Shown: piece after piece, positions 47,701 through 57,125 of the stretch
How positions within the stretch are numbered: position 1 is the stretch's first letter
Layout: each line of letters opens with the position of its first letter
Notes under the pieces: model-generated
Database searches by the model: none
Told to the model about the DNA's origin: nothing
What the model saw: the letters and a program-made list of their open reading frames with translations, nothing else
Source: Ridgeia piscesae
Taxonomy: Eukaryota; Annelida; Polychaeta; Sabellida; Siboglinidae
Length of the DNA: 64,000 bases
NCBI GenBank assembly: GCA_025642075.2
Contig: JAODUO010001329.1
Location: 38,501 to 102,500 of the forward strand
Reading direction: 5' to 3'
Program-made: the position numbers and the translations under genes

Positions 47701-47872
47701 CTCTCACCATTAACCCTTCCTACCACTGTTGATCCCCTTCCAGTCACCCTTCCTGCTCGTGTCATGTCGTGTCGTGTCGTGACGTTGTCTGTTCTTGTCT
47801 GCAGCTACTCTGACGACGGCCATCCAGAAACTGCTGCTAGTTGTACCTGAGGAGAAGGCGGCCAACCTCTAG
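28563..47872 (+). CDS. SLC7-family amino-acid transporter light chain, 3' part (10 exons)
   Basis: Joined exons encode about 330 residues, the C-terminal two-thirds of a roughly 500-residue, 12-TM APC-fold exchanger. Members pair with an SLC3 heavy chain at the plasma membrane and exchange amino acids. Order: [12 protein letters not shown] and TM5; [10 protein letters not shown] loop; TM6 with [21 protein letters not shown]7 ([10 protein letters not shown]); TM8 with [15 protein letters not shown] loop and [11 protein letters not shown]9-10 ending [14 protein letters not shown]11; TM12 with SGVPVY and KKKP; C-terminal [24 protein letters not shown] and VVPEE favour an xCT (SLC7A11)-like or LAT-like member, but subtype and substrate cannot be fixed by eye. 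TM1-4 are missing from what I can see. Exon phases are fully consistent and no coding break is present, so the gene looks functional. Introns are loaded with minisatellites, three of them copied from its own acceptors. Confidence 0.93.
28740..29460. repeat. GT-rich complex repeat in intron a
   Basis: Mixture of (gt)n runs and a recurring gtgtgcatgtgtatatac word, with a pure (gt) run at about 29150-29212. The cysteine/valine- and histidine/threonine-rich open frames on the two strands are simple consequences of the repeat. Confidence 0.93.
29461..30350. other. Unique intronic stretch
   Basis: A short cttgtacttgtt repeat occurs at about 29476-29506 and gtgacagagag repeats at 29830-29880. No exon recognised. 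Confidence 0.5.
30351..32475. repeat. 22-bp minisatellite array, about 96 copies
   Basis: Core gaccgcagtggctgtacaca plus ta, with many point variants. Irregular units containing gtggtatatgtggtataga recur near 30948, 31390 and 31750, in matching surroundings, showing higher-order duplication of blocks of several hundred bases. The minus-strand open frames of 400-750 codons repeat a 22-residue cycle (three units) and are not convincing genes. Confidence 0.96.
32476..33229. other. Unique intronic stretch
   Basis: Three tandem copies of tgacagttatgtcac occur at about 32900-32945. Nothing else recognised. Confidence 0.5.
33230..33330. mobile_element. MITE family A fragment, reverse orientation
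   Basis: agagacccgtccacccgtca and the following ttggacggg are the reverse complement of the right end of copies 2 and 3. Only about 100 bp are recognisable. The other end is missing or too diverged. Confidence 0.6.
33331..34139. other. Unique intronic stretch
   Basis: Nothing firmly recognised. An ATG at 33996 opens 22 codons that run to a good donor-like site (aaaag|gtatgt, GT at 34063). It is listed as a speculative finding only. Confidence 0.4.
34140..34725. repeat. Tandem repeat of about 210 bp, three diverged copies
   Basis: Copies start near 34140, 34350 and about 34600. Shared words are tgccatccrcctttaagaaa, ccaaaat, and tctgatgaaattgattatta. The third copy is shorter and more diverged. 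Confidence 0.85.
34726..35706. other. Unique AT-rich intronic stretch
   Basis: No motif recognised. A 96-codon open frame at 35051-35341 and an antiparallel one show no domain I know. Confidence 0.45.
35707..35777. repeat. (AT)n microsatellite, about 35 units
   Basis: Uninterrupted ta/at dinucleotides. Confidence 0.98.
35778..36966. other. Unique intronic stretch with short palindromes
   Basis: Four short units of cgcgtcgatcg (36415-36455) and a perfect 16-bp palindrome actgtaaatttacagt (36847-36862) with a partial second copy at 36871. No gene recognised. Confidence 0.5.
36967..37066 (+). CDS. SLC7 exon b: loop and TM6 first half
   Basis: 100 bp between atatttcag| and CTG|gtgagt. Encodes [18 protein letters not shown] and the TM6a helix ending LFAYNAW. 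The tryptophan codon is split across the next intron. Confidence 0.95.
37067..37530. other. Unique intron sequence
   Basis: No feature recognised between the donor and the 14-bp array. Confidence 0.5.
37531..37858. repeat. 14-bp pyrimidine-rich array ending at a splice acceptor, about 23 copies
   Basis: Unit tgtctacaccgtcc (some gtctacaccttcc). It runs right up to tgtctacttgcag|, so the array forms the polypyrimidine tract of the next exon. It does not contain exon bases, unlike the other acceptor arrays. Confidence 0.95.
37866..37910 (+). CDS. SLC7 exon c: TM6 end (micro-exon)
   Basis: 45 bp, tacttgcag|GAACTAC to CCAA|gtaagt. Encodes [15 protein letters not shown], matching the family's NYLNxVxEEhxNP motif. 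Only 15 codons, but phase agrees on both sides. Confidence 0.93.
37911..38440. other. Unique intron sequence
   Basis: No feature recognised. Confidence 0.5.
38441..39492. repeat. 17-bp minisatellite array, about 61 copies
   Basis: Unit gtgacaagagggcagtg, with gtggtg/gttgtg/gaggtg variants. Open frames on the minus strand ([12 protein letters not shown] cycles) follow from the repeat. Confidence 0.96.
39493..39852. other. Unique intron sequence before exon d
   Basis: No feature recognised. Ends in ggtgctttcag. Confidence 0.5.
39853..39976 (+). CDS. SLC7 exon d: TM7 and following loop
   Basis: 124 bp, ggtgctttcag| to GTC|gtaagt. Encodes [20 protein letters not shown] and [21 protein letters not shown]. 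AIxxSLxxVTxxYxxxNxAYxT is strongly conserved in HAT light chains. Confidence 0.96.
39995..40442. repeat. 16-bp array in intron d, about 27 copies
   Basis: Unit tgtgtctgtgtgacag or tgtgtctgtgggacag, later gtctctatggaacagt. It starts about 20 bp after the donor and ends about 30 bp before the next acceptor, so it fills nearly the whole intron. Each unit ends in acag, resembling the real acceptor tgttacag, though downstream exon bases are not copied. Confidence 0.94.
40475..40578 (+). CDS. SLC7 exon e: TM8
   Basis: 104 bp, ttctgttacag| to CCAG|gtaaaa. Encodes [20 protein letters not shown], then [14 protein letters not shown]. The GGVNG stretch is the family TM8 signature. Confidence 0.96.
40579..41231. 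other. Intron e, no array
   Basis: The one mid-gene intron free of minisatellites. Unique sequence ending ctcatgtttcag. Confidence 0.7.
41232..41328 (+). CDS. SLC7 exon f: intracellular loop after TM8
   Basis: 97 bp, catgtttcag| to ATG|gtgagt. Encodes [18 protein letters not shown] and [12 protein letters not shown]. The SRxGHxP motif is diagnostic of HAT transporters. Confidence 0.96.
41329..41644. other. Start of intron f, unique
   Basis: No feature recognised before the first array. Confidence 0.6.
41645..42537. repeat. 37-bp minisatellite array, about 24 copies
   Basis: Core acacggaaagaggccaatgt then accacggaattaaatgg. Units alternate between variants (attaaatgg, actaaatga) with several indels. 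It directly abuts the 56-bp acceptor array. Confidence 0.95.
42551..44062 (+). repeat. 56-bp array of splice acceptor plus exon start (27 decoys)
   Basis: Each unit is gtctgtgttcag| followed by gggttcacctcgctgctgta and about 20 more bases that match the beginning of the real exon at 44063. The distance from the first exon-like start (42551) to the real one is 1512 bp, exactly 27 x 56, so there is no net indel. Variants are cctcgct/cctcact, accacgc/accaggc/actatgc and aacattgtc/aacatgttc. All three + strand frames are open through the array. In the frame of the real exon the open frame runs from before 42551 into the exon, so every third decoy would add a multiple of 56 residues in frame. Confidence 0.97.
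44063..44212 (+). CDS. SLC7 exon g: TM9 and TM10
   Basis: 150 bp, tctgtgttcag| to AAG|gtaaac. Encodes [20 protein letters not shown], then [18 protein letters not shown] and [12 protein letters not shown]. This is chosen over the 27 upstream copies because only this one continues into conserved sequence and ends in a donor. Confidence 0.95.
44213..45292. other. Unique intron sequence
   Basis: A 32-bp near-duplication (ctagaatcgtattccggata) occurs at about 45099 and 45134. No other feature recognised. Confidence 0.5.
45293..45964 (+). repeat. 28-bp array of splice acceptor plus exon start (24 decoys)
   Basis: Each unit is gttgtatgtttcag| or gttgtgtgtttcag| followed by gtgtggattgggctg, the same 15 bases that open the real exon at 45965. 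From 45293 to 45965 is 672 bp, exactly 24 x 28. Some units carry gtgtaga instead of gtgtgga, which creates stops in the exon's frame further upstream. In that frame the array is open from about 45725 to the exon. Confidence 0.96.
45965..46049 (+). CDS. SLC7 exon h: TM11
   Basis: 85 bp, tgtgtttcag| to ACAG|gtatgt. Encodes [20 protein letters not shown], then IYASPMET. Only this copy of the repeated start continues into coding sequence. Confidence 0.95.
46070..46290. repeat. Degenerate 20-bp tandem repeat in intron h
   Basis: Diverged copies of tgatctgtaacactgtaaca. Confidence 0.85.
46400..46925. repeat. 21-bp tandem repeat before exon i
   Basis: First part gtgagtcatgtgtctactga, second part tgtactgtcacgtgtcatgc. 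It ends a few bases before the real acceptor gtgttgcag|. Confidence 0.9.
46931..47023 (+). CDS. SLC7 exon i: TM12
   Basis: 93 bp, gtgttgcag| to ATGG|gtgagt. Encodes [20 protein letters not shown], then [11 protein letters not shown]. SGxPxY and WxxKP are typical of the family's last helix. Confidence 0.95.
47030..47275. repeat. Purine-rich degenerate repeat after exon i
   Basis: ggtgggaggagaggaggggg and similar words. Starts within a few bases of the donor. Strong purine strand asymmetry. Confidence 0.85.
47390..47760. repeat. Pyrimidine-rich degenerate repeat in intron i
   Basis: Diverged units around gacccctcttgccc. Forms a C/T-rich tract leading to the last acceptor, the opposite strand bias to the repeat at the other end of the same intron. 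Confidence 0.75.
47805..47872 (+). CDS. SLC7 exon j: C-terminal tail and stop
   Basis: 68 bp after ttgtctgcag|. Encodes [21 protein letters not shown] and TAG. The LLxVVPxE motif matches the conserved cytosolic C-terminal helix of HAT light chains. Confidence 0.93.
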
Positions 47873-48474
47873 ATGACAGCGTGAACTGCCAGTGCGACTA
47901 CACTGCCACATCAAACTAGTCACATGACTGGCTGCCTTGTCACCTGACGTCACGTCGTCACATGACTGCGGCTGTCTCTGGTGGTGCATGGAAATTCTGC
48001 AGCTGATGATTTGCATTGATTGCAACCAAGATCTGTTATTTTAAGCCGAGATTGTTATATAGGTTATCACAGCTGTCATAGGGTCTGTTATCACAGCTGT
48101 CATACGACAGCTGGCATATGATCTGTTATCGCAGCTGGCGTAGATAACGTAGGAATCTGTCCACTAGTTCATATGGGGAAATGTCAAACGCACTACTGAG
48201 TCTGACCACTGTGTCCACTGGCAGACGTGCACCGTGAGTAATGTTTGCACCACGTAACATGTGCAAAGTCTGGTGCAAAAAACATTGCACTGTGTCTAGT
48301 TTCGCATCGTGGCGAGTCAACAGGTATTTGTCACCAGGAAACGCAGCCGCTCTGTTTAAATGTAGAAATATGCAAATGTATCGATTCCTGTTTTTGTGAT
48401 GGTTGTCACCCGAGGTCTGTCAGTAGAGTCCCAGACCCAGCTGTCACGTGTCACAGTACATTGATGTGGTGCGT

Positions 48475-48477
48475 GCA

Positions 48478-48532
<55 letters not shown>
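48475..48532. repeat. (TGCG)n microsatellite
   Basis: Uninterrupted gcgt/tgcg tetranucleotides. Confidence 0.97.
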
Positions 48533-50159
48533 ATGTATATGCATGTATATGCATGTATGTGTGTAGATATTGCTGGCTGATACGCAACAAATTTAGGGTT
48601 GAGGTAGGTTGGGTGCCCCACCTTGTGGGGTAAACGAGTCGTTTTATGCCGAACTCTGTCGTTGTCACGCGACGCACTCGCTTCAGTAAAGTCCGAGTGA
48701 GTGTTTTACGCGAGGTGGCGTGATAGGATATTATCCCGACACATGTACGCCTTCATGATTTGCTATTCTGTATATATAAATGTACCTAGAGTCTGCAAGG
48801 ACTACCAGATTCATTTGTGTATAATTTATTGTGCATTGATTGTGTGGACATGTTGACGGCTTCAGTGTTGATGGCTTTGGACGTGTGACATATCCAGTGC
48901 CACTCTCTGGTTTAAAATGAATTAGGTTGTAAAAAACAGGCAAAAATCATGTCAGTTACATCGTCTTTGCATGTGATCCATTTTTGTGCTACTGGGTGTG
49001 GAGTGTGACTGGGGGGGTCGATGGGGTTGTGGTAGGTGAAGGCCATTTGACAACACTTGTGTTTGTTGCAGTGCATTAGCATGCAGTTTTGTTGTGTCAC
49101 AGAGCCGTCTACAACAAGTATCTATAATCAGTCTGGCAGATATAAAGGTCATTTTTTGGAATATCTAAGTAACGTTGCAAAGCACAGGTTAGAAAGAACG
49201 TTGCAAAGAATTCTTTCAGCCGGTTCTTTATCATTGTTCATTGTCCCGTATTGAGACTGAGCAACAATGAGACCCCTCAAATGTGCCATGGTATTTTCAG
49301 CTAATTAACAGGAATTCAGAACTCGCTGGTTTGTGCAGTCAATTTGTTTTCAGTTGCGTCGTCAGGTGTCGCTGGAGCAGCTCGACTTAGGTTCATTGTT
49401 TGGTGTCCAACACTTGTGCGTCCAGCCGCGACTAAATGTGATGTTTCTGGATGAGGATGAGTTGGTAGCAGATGCTGGAATCAATTGGCAGGGATGTTTA
49501 GTTTGCCGGCCACCTATACACAGTCTCTGTACACGTCTCTGCTACAAGATTATATAGTTAGAGTTTGTGTATGCATGACATGAAATGTCTTTAGAAGAAG
49601 CTAGCAGATGCACATTAGTACATAAAATTGATTTTAGTGATGTATTTTGTGTGTCGGAACAGAGCCGTGTAGACTGTTCCTAGACCTGACACGGTCAACT
49701 GCAAAGTTGTCCTCTTCTAAAGGCATTTCTTGATAACTAATGACGTCTGAATATATTATATTAATTTTTTATTAATCTCTGCTACATGTAAATGCATCGA
49801 TGCAGTCTGGAATATTTTTATGGTGTATTTTATTAAGAGAAAGTTGTTTATGTTTAATTTGTGAAGGTCATACTTATTTTTGGTATTGTGTTTTATTTGT
49901 TTAGTGGTCTACTTGTTGAATTGTGGAACTGTATTGTAAGGCGAGTGTTTACTTCTATGTAACAGGACTAGTCGGTTACAAATTATATATCTAAGTACGA
50001 AACAAATCTTGATTTAGGATGTTGCATTTGTTCGATTTCTCTTGTGTTAAGAAGTTTATAGATGTTGATGTTGAATTTGTTATTTTAGATGAAGAGTCAG
50101 GTTGAGTGGACAATTGTTATGATGTAAATTCACTGATGTGGCGACGGGTCTACGTGACG

Positions 50160-50475
50160 TATATGCCGTATTCACAGGATGTAGCCTAGGTGTACTATGC
50201 CGTATTCACAGGATGTAGCCTATGTGTACTATGCCGTATTCACAGGATGTAGCCTATGTGTACTATGCCGTATTCACAGAATGTAGCTTGTGTGAACTAT
50301 GCCGTATTCACAGGATGTAGCTTGTGTATACTATGCTGTATTCACATAATGTAGCCTATGTGTGAACTATGCCATATTCACAGGATGTAGCCTATATGTA
50401 CTATCCTGTATTCACATAATATAGCCTATGTGTACTACGCCGTATTCACAGGATGTAGCCTATGTGTACATCGAT
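50160..50475. repeat. 34-35-bp tandem repeat, about nine copies
   Basis: Core tatgccgtattcacaggatg followed by tagcctatgtgtac, with point variants and small length changes. Confidence 0.93.
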
Positions 50476-51482
50476 GCCTGCACACGTATACACACCTGTA
50501 GTAGTCGATGGTTAGCGAAATGTCGCCAGTACACAAATGCAGGAACCCGTGAATAGCACGAGCAGTTAAAATTAGTTGTGATTTAATTGGCCAACTGGCT
50601 TACGTACACGTCCACTGTGTGAATGCACCGGTAGACTTGGTTAGACCCGAGTCTGCTAGATTGGGGAGAGAGGCAAGATAGGAATGTTATATATAGTCTG
50701 CACCATTTCAAAGTGGTAGGCTGTGGGGCCTCACAGATGGTCAAAGGGACTTAGTTTCGCCGAATCGACACTGCCGGAGGAAAGCTGCCAAGGTTAATGT
50801 AATGACATATGTTTTTGTTGATTTTTAAACCTGAGAGGAACGGCATCAGTGTTGGGATCAGAGTTTGATGTCGTGTCGCGCTACAGTGTGTGAGGGACCA
50901 GTAATATCCAACACGCTACTTGATCTGAGTTACTAAAATTGAGTAATACATTTATAACTACGCTTTTAGCAAATACGCACTTACAGAGCCGTCATGCATA
51001 ATTTCTGGCTGTTTCACTTGCAGATGCATTTTTCCTAGCAAATGACAGTCCGCTGGGCGCCTTCGGCGAAAACAATATATCGCTTTCGCTTGTACCATCG
51101 AAACAATCACTGTGGGTGGTGTATTAGTAATTATATACTACATATATCACTAGGACAATTATATTTTTTCTAAAAATTCTTACATGGATTTGGTTGTAGT
51201 GAGTGGCAGTGATTGCAGAGATCAGTTGAATTTCCCGTTGTTTGTTTTAACTCATGACATCAGTGATATGAATTGGCCAGTGCGACCTTTCACCTACTTG
51301 TCAGGCCAAGTGGTCTCACGTCACTTTCCACTACACAGTTGACAGATGTAGATATTAGGTGGGGTAATCAGGCTGGTTGGTGTGTATTAGATGGGGTAAT
51401 CAGGCTGGTTGGGGTGTGCTTCATGTGTTGTGTTGTAACAACTGTGCAGAATAAGTGTGAGTGTTAGAGAGAGTTGTAAGAA

Positions 51483-51488
51483 AATAAA
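51483..51488 (+). promoter_or_regulatory. Candidate polyadenylation signal
   Basis: AATAAA, about 3.6 kb after the SLC7 stop. The distance makes assignment to this gene uncertain. Confidence 0.3.
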
Positions 51489-51593
51489 GCGACAGTCAAT
51501 TCTGTTTTCCTGCCTCTCGTCATTTTATGTCACCAAACCGTTACTTATTGACGTCTGCAAGGGTGCGTAATAAATTACGATTACCAAAGTTCT

Positions 51594-51842
51594 ATTTTCA
51601 CCCATTTCACGTGGGAGCCAGGGTTGGGGGTTTTGTTTTAACCCATATCACGTGGGAGCCAGGGGATGGGGTTCTGTTTTAATTCATGTCACGTGGAGCC
51701 AGGGTTGGGGGTTCTGTTTTAACTCATGTCACGTGGAAGCCAGGGTTGGGGTTCTGTTTTAACTCAGTGTCACGTGGTAAGCCAGGGTTGGGGTTCTGTT
51801 TTAACTCATATGGTGTGGAAGCCAGGGTTGGGGTTCTGTTTT
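51594..51842. repeat. Tandem repeat of about 43 bp, six copies
   Basis: Units of cacgtgggagccagggttgg then ggttctgttttaactcat, with small length differences. Confidence 0.9.
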
Positions 51843-52275
51843 ACATACTCATTACAAAACATGGCCTCTTTCCCCTTTTGAATCGACACCCCATGTTCCC
51901 GCTAAATTATATAGTTGGAGCCTGAGGTGCGATTCCCAAACACTTGGAGACATTGTCTTGTAGAAGGGAATTTAGTTTGATAGCATTTGTATTAACCCCC
52001 TTCAACAACACGTCGCATCTCCAGGGTGGGCGTGGAGATATGACACTTCAGAAATTTCCAAAACTATTAAAAACGTATCCAGATGTCGCGTCTAGTAAAA
52101 CGAACCCTCCTTAAATTGAACCTACTGTGTCTGTTCCCAAACGGCAGAACGAGTGACGTGACTATCGGTGATCTCCAGTGTATGCTCTGTGCTCTGGAGT
52201 ATCAATTGCACAGACAAGATATGTGCTACAGTTCTTCAGCATCAAGATTGATCAACACATGCAGACTGGATCTGA

Positions 52276-55200
52276 GTGAGATCTTCTTGGGTAACAGTTA
52301 CATAATGGAAACAGCGAAGGCGTCACAGGTGAATGTCTTCTTGGTAACAGTTACATAATGGAAACAGCGAAGGCGTCACAGATGAATGTCCTCTTGGGTA
52401 ACAGTTACATAATGGAAACAGCGAAGGCGTCACAGATGAATGTCTTCTTGGGTAACAGTTACATAATGGAAACAGCGAAGGCGTCACAGGTGAATGTCTT
52501 CTTGGGTAACAGTTACATAATGGAAACAGCGAAGGCGTCACAGATGAATGTCTTCTTGGGTAACAGTTACATAATGGAAACAGCGAAGGCGTCACAGATG
52601 AATGTCTTCTTGGGTAACAGTTGCATAATGGAAACAGCGAAGGCGTCACAGATGAATGTCTTCTTGGGTAACAGTTACATAATGGAAACAGCGAAGGCGT
52701 CACAGGTGAATGTCTTCTTGCATAACAGTTACATAATGGAAACAGCGAAGGCGTCATAGATGAATGTCCTCTTGCGTAACAGTTACATAATGGAAACAGC
52801 GAAGGCGTCACAGATGAATGTCTTCTTGGGTAACAGTTACATAATGGAAACAGCGAAGGCGTCACAGATGAATGTCCTCTTGGGTAACAGTTACATAATG
52901 GAAACAGCGAATGCGTCACAGATGAATGTCTTCTTGGGTAACAGTTACATAATGGAAACAGCGAAGGCGTCACAGATGAATGTTCTCTTGGGTAATAGTT
53001 ACATAATGGAAACAGCGAAGGCGTCACAGATGAATGTCTTCTTGGGTAACAGTTACATAATGGAAACAGCGAAGGCGTCACAGATGAATGTCTTCTTGGG
53101 TAACAGTTACATAATGGAAACAGCGAAGGCGTCACAGATGAATGTCCTCTTGGGTAACAGTTACATAATGGAAACAGCGAATGCGTCACAGATGAATGTC
53201 TTCTTGGGTAATAGTTACATAATGGAAACAGCGAAGGCGTCACAGATGAATGTTCTCTTGGGTAATAGTTACATAATGGAAACAGCGAAGGCGTCACAGA
53301 TGAATGTCTTCTTGGGTAACAGTTACATAATGGAAACAGCGAAGGCGTCACAGATGAATGTCTTCTTGGGTAACAGTTACATAATGGAAACAGCGAAGGC
53401 GTCACAGATGAATGTCTTCTTGGGTAACAGTTACATAATGGAAACAGCGAAGGCGTCACAGATGAATGTCTTCTTGGGTAACAGTTGCATAATGGAAACA
53501 GCGAAGGCGTCACAGATGAACGTCCTCTTGGGCAACAGTTGCACAATGGAAACAGCGAATGCGTCACAGATGAACGTCCTCTTGGGCAACAGTTGCACAA
53601 TGGAAACAGCGAATGCGTCACAGATGAATGTCTTCTTGGGTAACAGTTACATAATGGAAACAGCGAAGGCGTCACAGATGAATGTCCTCTTGGGTAACAG
53701 TTACATAATGGAAACAGCGAATGCGTCACAGATGAATGTCTTCTTGGGTAATAGTTACATAATGGAAACAGCGAAGGCGTCACAGATGAATGTTCTCTTG
53801 GGTAAAAGTTACATAATGGAAACAGCGAAGGCGTCACAGATGAATGTCTTCTTGGGTAACAGTTACATAATGGAAACAGCGAAGGCGTCACAGATGAATG
53901 TCTTCTTGGGTAACAGTTACATAATGGAAACAGCGAAGGCGTCACAGATGAATGTCCTCTGGGTAACAGTTACATAATGGAAACAGCGAATGCGTCACAG
54001 ATGAATGTCTTCTTGGGTAACAGTTACATAATGGAAACAGCGAAGGCGTCACAGATGAATGTTCTCTTGGGTAATAGTTACATAATGGAAACAGCGAAGG
54101 CGTCACAGATGAATGTCTTCTTGGGTAACAGTTACATAATGGAAACAGCGAAGGCGTCACAGATGAATGTCTTCTTGGGTAACAGTTACATAATGGAAAC
54201 AGCGAAGGCGTCACAGATGAATGTCTTCTTGGGTAACAGTTACATAATGGAAACAGCGAAGGCGTCACAGATGAATGTCTTCTTGGGTAACAGTTGCATA
54301 ATGGAAACAGCGAAGGCGTCACAGATGAACGTCCTCTTGGGCAACAGTTGCACAATGGAAACAGCGAATGCGTCACAGATGAACGTCCTCTTGGGCAACA
54401 GTTGCACAATGGAAACAGCGAATGCGTCACAGATGAATGTCTTCTTGGGTAACAGTTACATAATGGAAACAGCGAAGGCGTCACAGATGAATGTCCTCTT
54501 GGGTAACAGTTACATAATGGAAACAGCGAATGCGTCACAGATGAATGTCTTCTTGGGTAATAGTTACATAATGGAAACAGCGAAGGCGTCACAGATGAAT
54601 GTTCTCTTGGGTAAAAGTTACATAATGGAAACAGCGAAGGCGTCACAGATGAATGTCTTCTTGGGTAACAGTTACATAATGGAAACAGCGAAGGCGTCAC
54701 AGATGAATGTCTTCTTGGGTAACAGTTACATAATGGAAACAGCGAAGGCGTCACAGATGAATGTCCTCTTGGGTAACAGTTACATAATGGAAACAGCGAA
54801 TGCGTCACAGATGAATGTCTTCTTGGGTAACAGTTACATAATGGAAACAGCGAAGGCGTCACAGATGAATGTTCTCTTGGGTAATAGTTACATAATGGAA
54901 ACAGCGAAGGCGTCACAGATGAATGTCTTCTTGGGTAACAGTTACATAATGGAAACAGCGAAGGCGTCACAGATGAATGTCTTCTTGGGTAACAGTTACA
55001 TAATGGAAACAGCGAAGGCGTCACAGATGAATGTCTTCTTAGGTAACAGTTACATAATGGAAACAGCGAAGGCGTCACAGATGAACGTCCTCTTGGGCAA
55101 CAGTTGCACAATGGAAACAGCGAATGCGTCACAGATGAACGTCCTCTTGGGCAACAGTTGCACAATGGAAACAGCGAATGCGTCACAGATGAATGTCCTC

Positions 55201-55440
55201 TTGGGCAACAGTTGCACAATGGAAACAGCGAATGCGTCACAGATGAACGTCCTCTTGGGCAACAGTTGCACAATGGAAACAGCGAATGCGTCACAGATGA
55301 ACGTCCTCTTGGGCAACAGTTGCACAATGGAAACAGCGAATGCGTCACAGATGAACGTCCTCTTGGGCAACAGTTACACAATGGAAACAGCGAATGCGTC
55401 ACAGATGAACGTCCTCTTGGGCAACAGTTGCATAATGGAA
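52276..55440. repeat. 54-bp minisatellite array with 15-unit higher-order repeat, about 58 copies
   Basis: Core aatggaaacagcgaaggcgt then cacagatgaatgtcttcttg and ggtaacagttacat. 54 is a multiple of 3 and both strands are open for hundreds of codons, broken by a one-base loss near 52334, a TAG at 52757-52759 and a one-base loss near 53960. Marker variants (gcaacagttgcaca cluster, gtaaaagtt) recur 809 bp apart, which is 15 x 54 less the lost base. Substitutions among units include many that change the amino acid (AAG/AAT, TTC/CTC, TAC/TGC, ATA/ACA), so I see no sign of selection for a protein. The last units (55080-55400) are a homogeneous gcaacagttgcaca type. Confidence 0.96.
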
Positions 55441-55721
55441 ATAACTAGTGTTGTCCCCACCACCTATTGGCCCTATATGCACCCCGCCCCTATTGCTGCC
55501 CGGCTAATACCCGTGGCAGCACTGACACTTTCACTGTTTACGTTATCTCATTCGTTGGTTTCTTTACGTCTTACATTATTTTATTTTTTGCTACTTCCCA
55601 TAATGCTGGGGACATCTCTTCCCCTGTTCCTGCAAATGCTCCAACCGCTGCCGCTGTGGGTGCAGCGACAGCAGCTACTGCATTTCCCCATGCATATATG
55701 TTTGCTGCACACGTACATACC
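55441..55721. other. Unique stretch after the 54-bp array
   Basis: Two overlapping open frames continue out of or beside the array, one with a hydrophobic stretch. Neither has a recognised domain. Confidence 0.4.
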
Positions 55722-55722
55722 T

Positions 55723-55784
<62 letters not shown>
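55722..55784. repeat. (AG)n microsatellite
   Basis: About 30 uninterrupted ag units, then a purine-rich degenerate tail. Confidence 0.97.
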
Positions 55785-55792
<8 letters not shown>

Positions 55793-55979
55793 AGAAGAAG
55801 GAAAAGGAGATTCTTCACCAAGTGCATCAATACATCTACTACAGGAATTCAAATAAATTGTCATCTGTTTAATGGTTTCTGAGTCTGATCCGAAATGGTG
55901 TGCAAGAGCAGGCGGCAAGAATGTTAGGCTACTGAGTAATGCGTTATATTTTAGCATATATAATTATAGTATAATCATA

Positions 55980-56025
55980 TTGTGTGTGTGTGTGTGGTGT
56001 GTGTGTGTGTGTGTGTGTGTGTGTA

Positions 56026-56098
<73 letters not shown>

Positions 56099-56183
56099 TG
56101 TGTGTGTGTGAGTGTGTGTGTGTGTGTGTGTGATATGTGTGTGTGTATGTATGTTGTGTGTGTGTGTGTGTGTGTGTGTTGTG

Positions 56184-56267
<84 letters not shown>

Positions 56268-56268
56268 T
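55980..56268. repeat. (GT)n microsatellite with interruptions
   Basis: Long gt tract broken by short ggt, att and at interruptions. The longest pure run is at the right end. Confidence 0.97.
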
Positions 56269-56750
56269 CTCAGTCATATATGTGTTACAAAATATTAGTG
56301 CATTTACAACGTAACAATCCACATGCAACTATACACTACAGAGATGGCCTACTGTCGTGTATTAAAACTTTAAAACTTAACCAAATTGAACTCAATATAC
56401 TTCTACAAAAGCTCTATAACATTTAGCGGTACATTCACGATGGCTGCTCGTGGCTTGCTGCATCCACTGCGCAGGCGCACTCAACTATCCTAAGTAACAC
56501 CAATTCTAAGGGGCGGGTCTAGTTACTATGACTACTGCGATATTACTATGCATGTAGGCGGCGCTAATAACTATGGACATTCAGTATGCCATCCCTCCCC
56601 TTTAGTTCTACGCATCAGTATACGACTCATGGTAGCACATCACATCAGTAGTCACGGCATAACAAACCGTAGTCTCGCTTAACCGACTGTCGTTCGGCTG
56701 CGTAACACGGCGAGAAGACAGTCTGGTGACATTGGCCGGCTTTTGAATAT
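56269..56750. other. Unique stretch
   Basis: No feature recognised. Confidence 0.5.
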
Positions 56751-57125
56751 TATCCGCGTGATTTAAACAAGGCTGCCACCTCACGGATACTGGTAAATCC
56801 TGCCGTAAATTATATTTTTATAAACAACTGCAAATTTGTATTTATATTTATTTTGCGTTAATATAAGTTTAATTTGGAATAGTTTTTATAATACAGGATT
56901 ATTTGATTAAAAGGTATCCTTATTTAATGTGTATGCTATCCGTGTGGGATTTAAAAAAGCTGCCACCTTACGGATACTAGTTAATCTTGCCGTAATTCTT
57001 ATTTTATAAACAACTGTAAATTTGAATTTTTACTTATTTTTGTGTTAATGTAAGTTCAATGTTGAATACTTTTCATAGGATATCACTATCTTGTAAAAGT
57101 ATATCGTTATTTAAATATTTTTATT
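56751..57125. repeat. Tandem duplication of about 187 bp
   Basis: Copies start near 56752 and 56938. Shared words: gctgccacctcacggatact (one mismatch in the second copy), tttataaacaactg, and tgttaatgtaagttcaat or close variants. Confidence 0.85.

Larger units (their letters stand above)
47873..52275. other. 3' flank of the SLC7 gene
   Basis: Probably begins with the 3' UTR. I saw no AATAAA close to the stop. One clear AATAAA lies at 51483-51488, so either the UTR is very long or a variant signal is used. A (gcgt)n run occupies 48475-48532, a 43-bp repeat (six copies, core cacgtgggagccagggttgg) 51594-51842, and a smaller duplication (ggtggggtaatcaggctggt) lies near 51358 and 51391. No second gene is recognised. 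Confidence 0.5.

Noticed and set aside
48245..48580. 111-codon open frame with (CVRA)n tail
   Set aside because: The tail is a (TGCG)n microsatellite and the rest has no recognisable feature.
52323..55872. Repeat-protein gene in the 54-bp array
   Set aside because: Both strands are open, there are three frame or stop breaks on the + strand, and unit differences often change amino acids. No evidence of selection.
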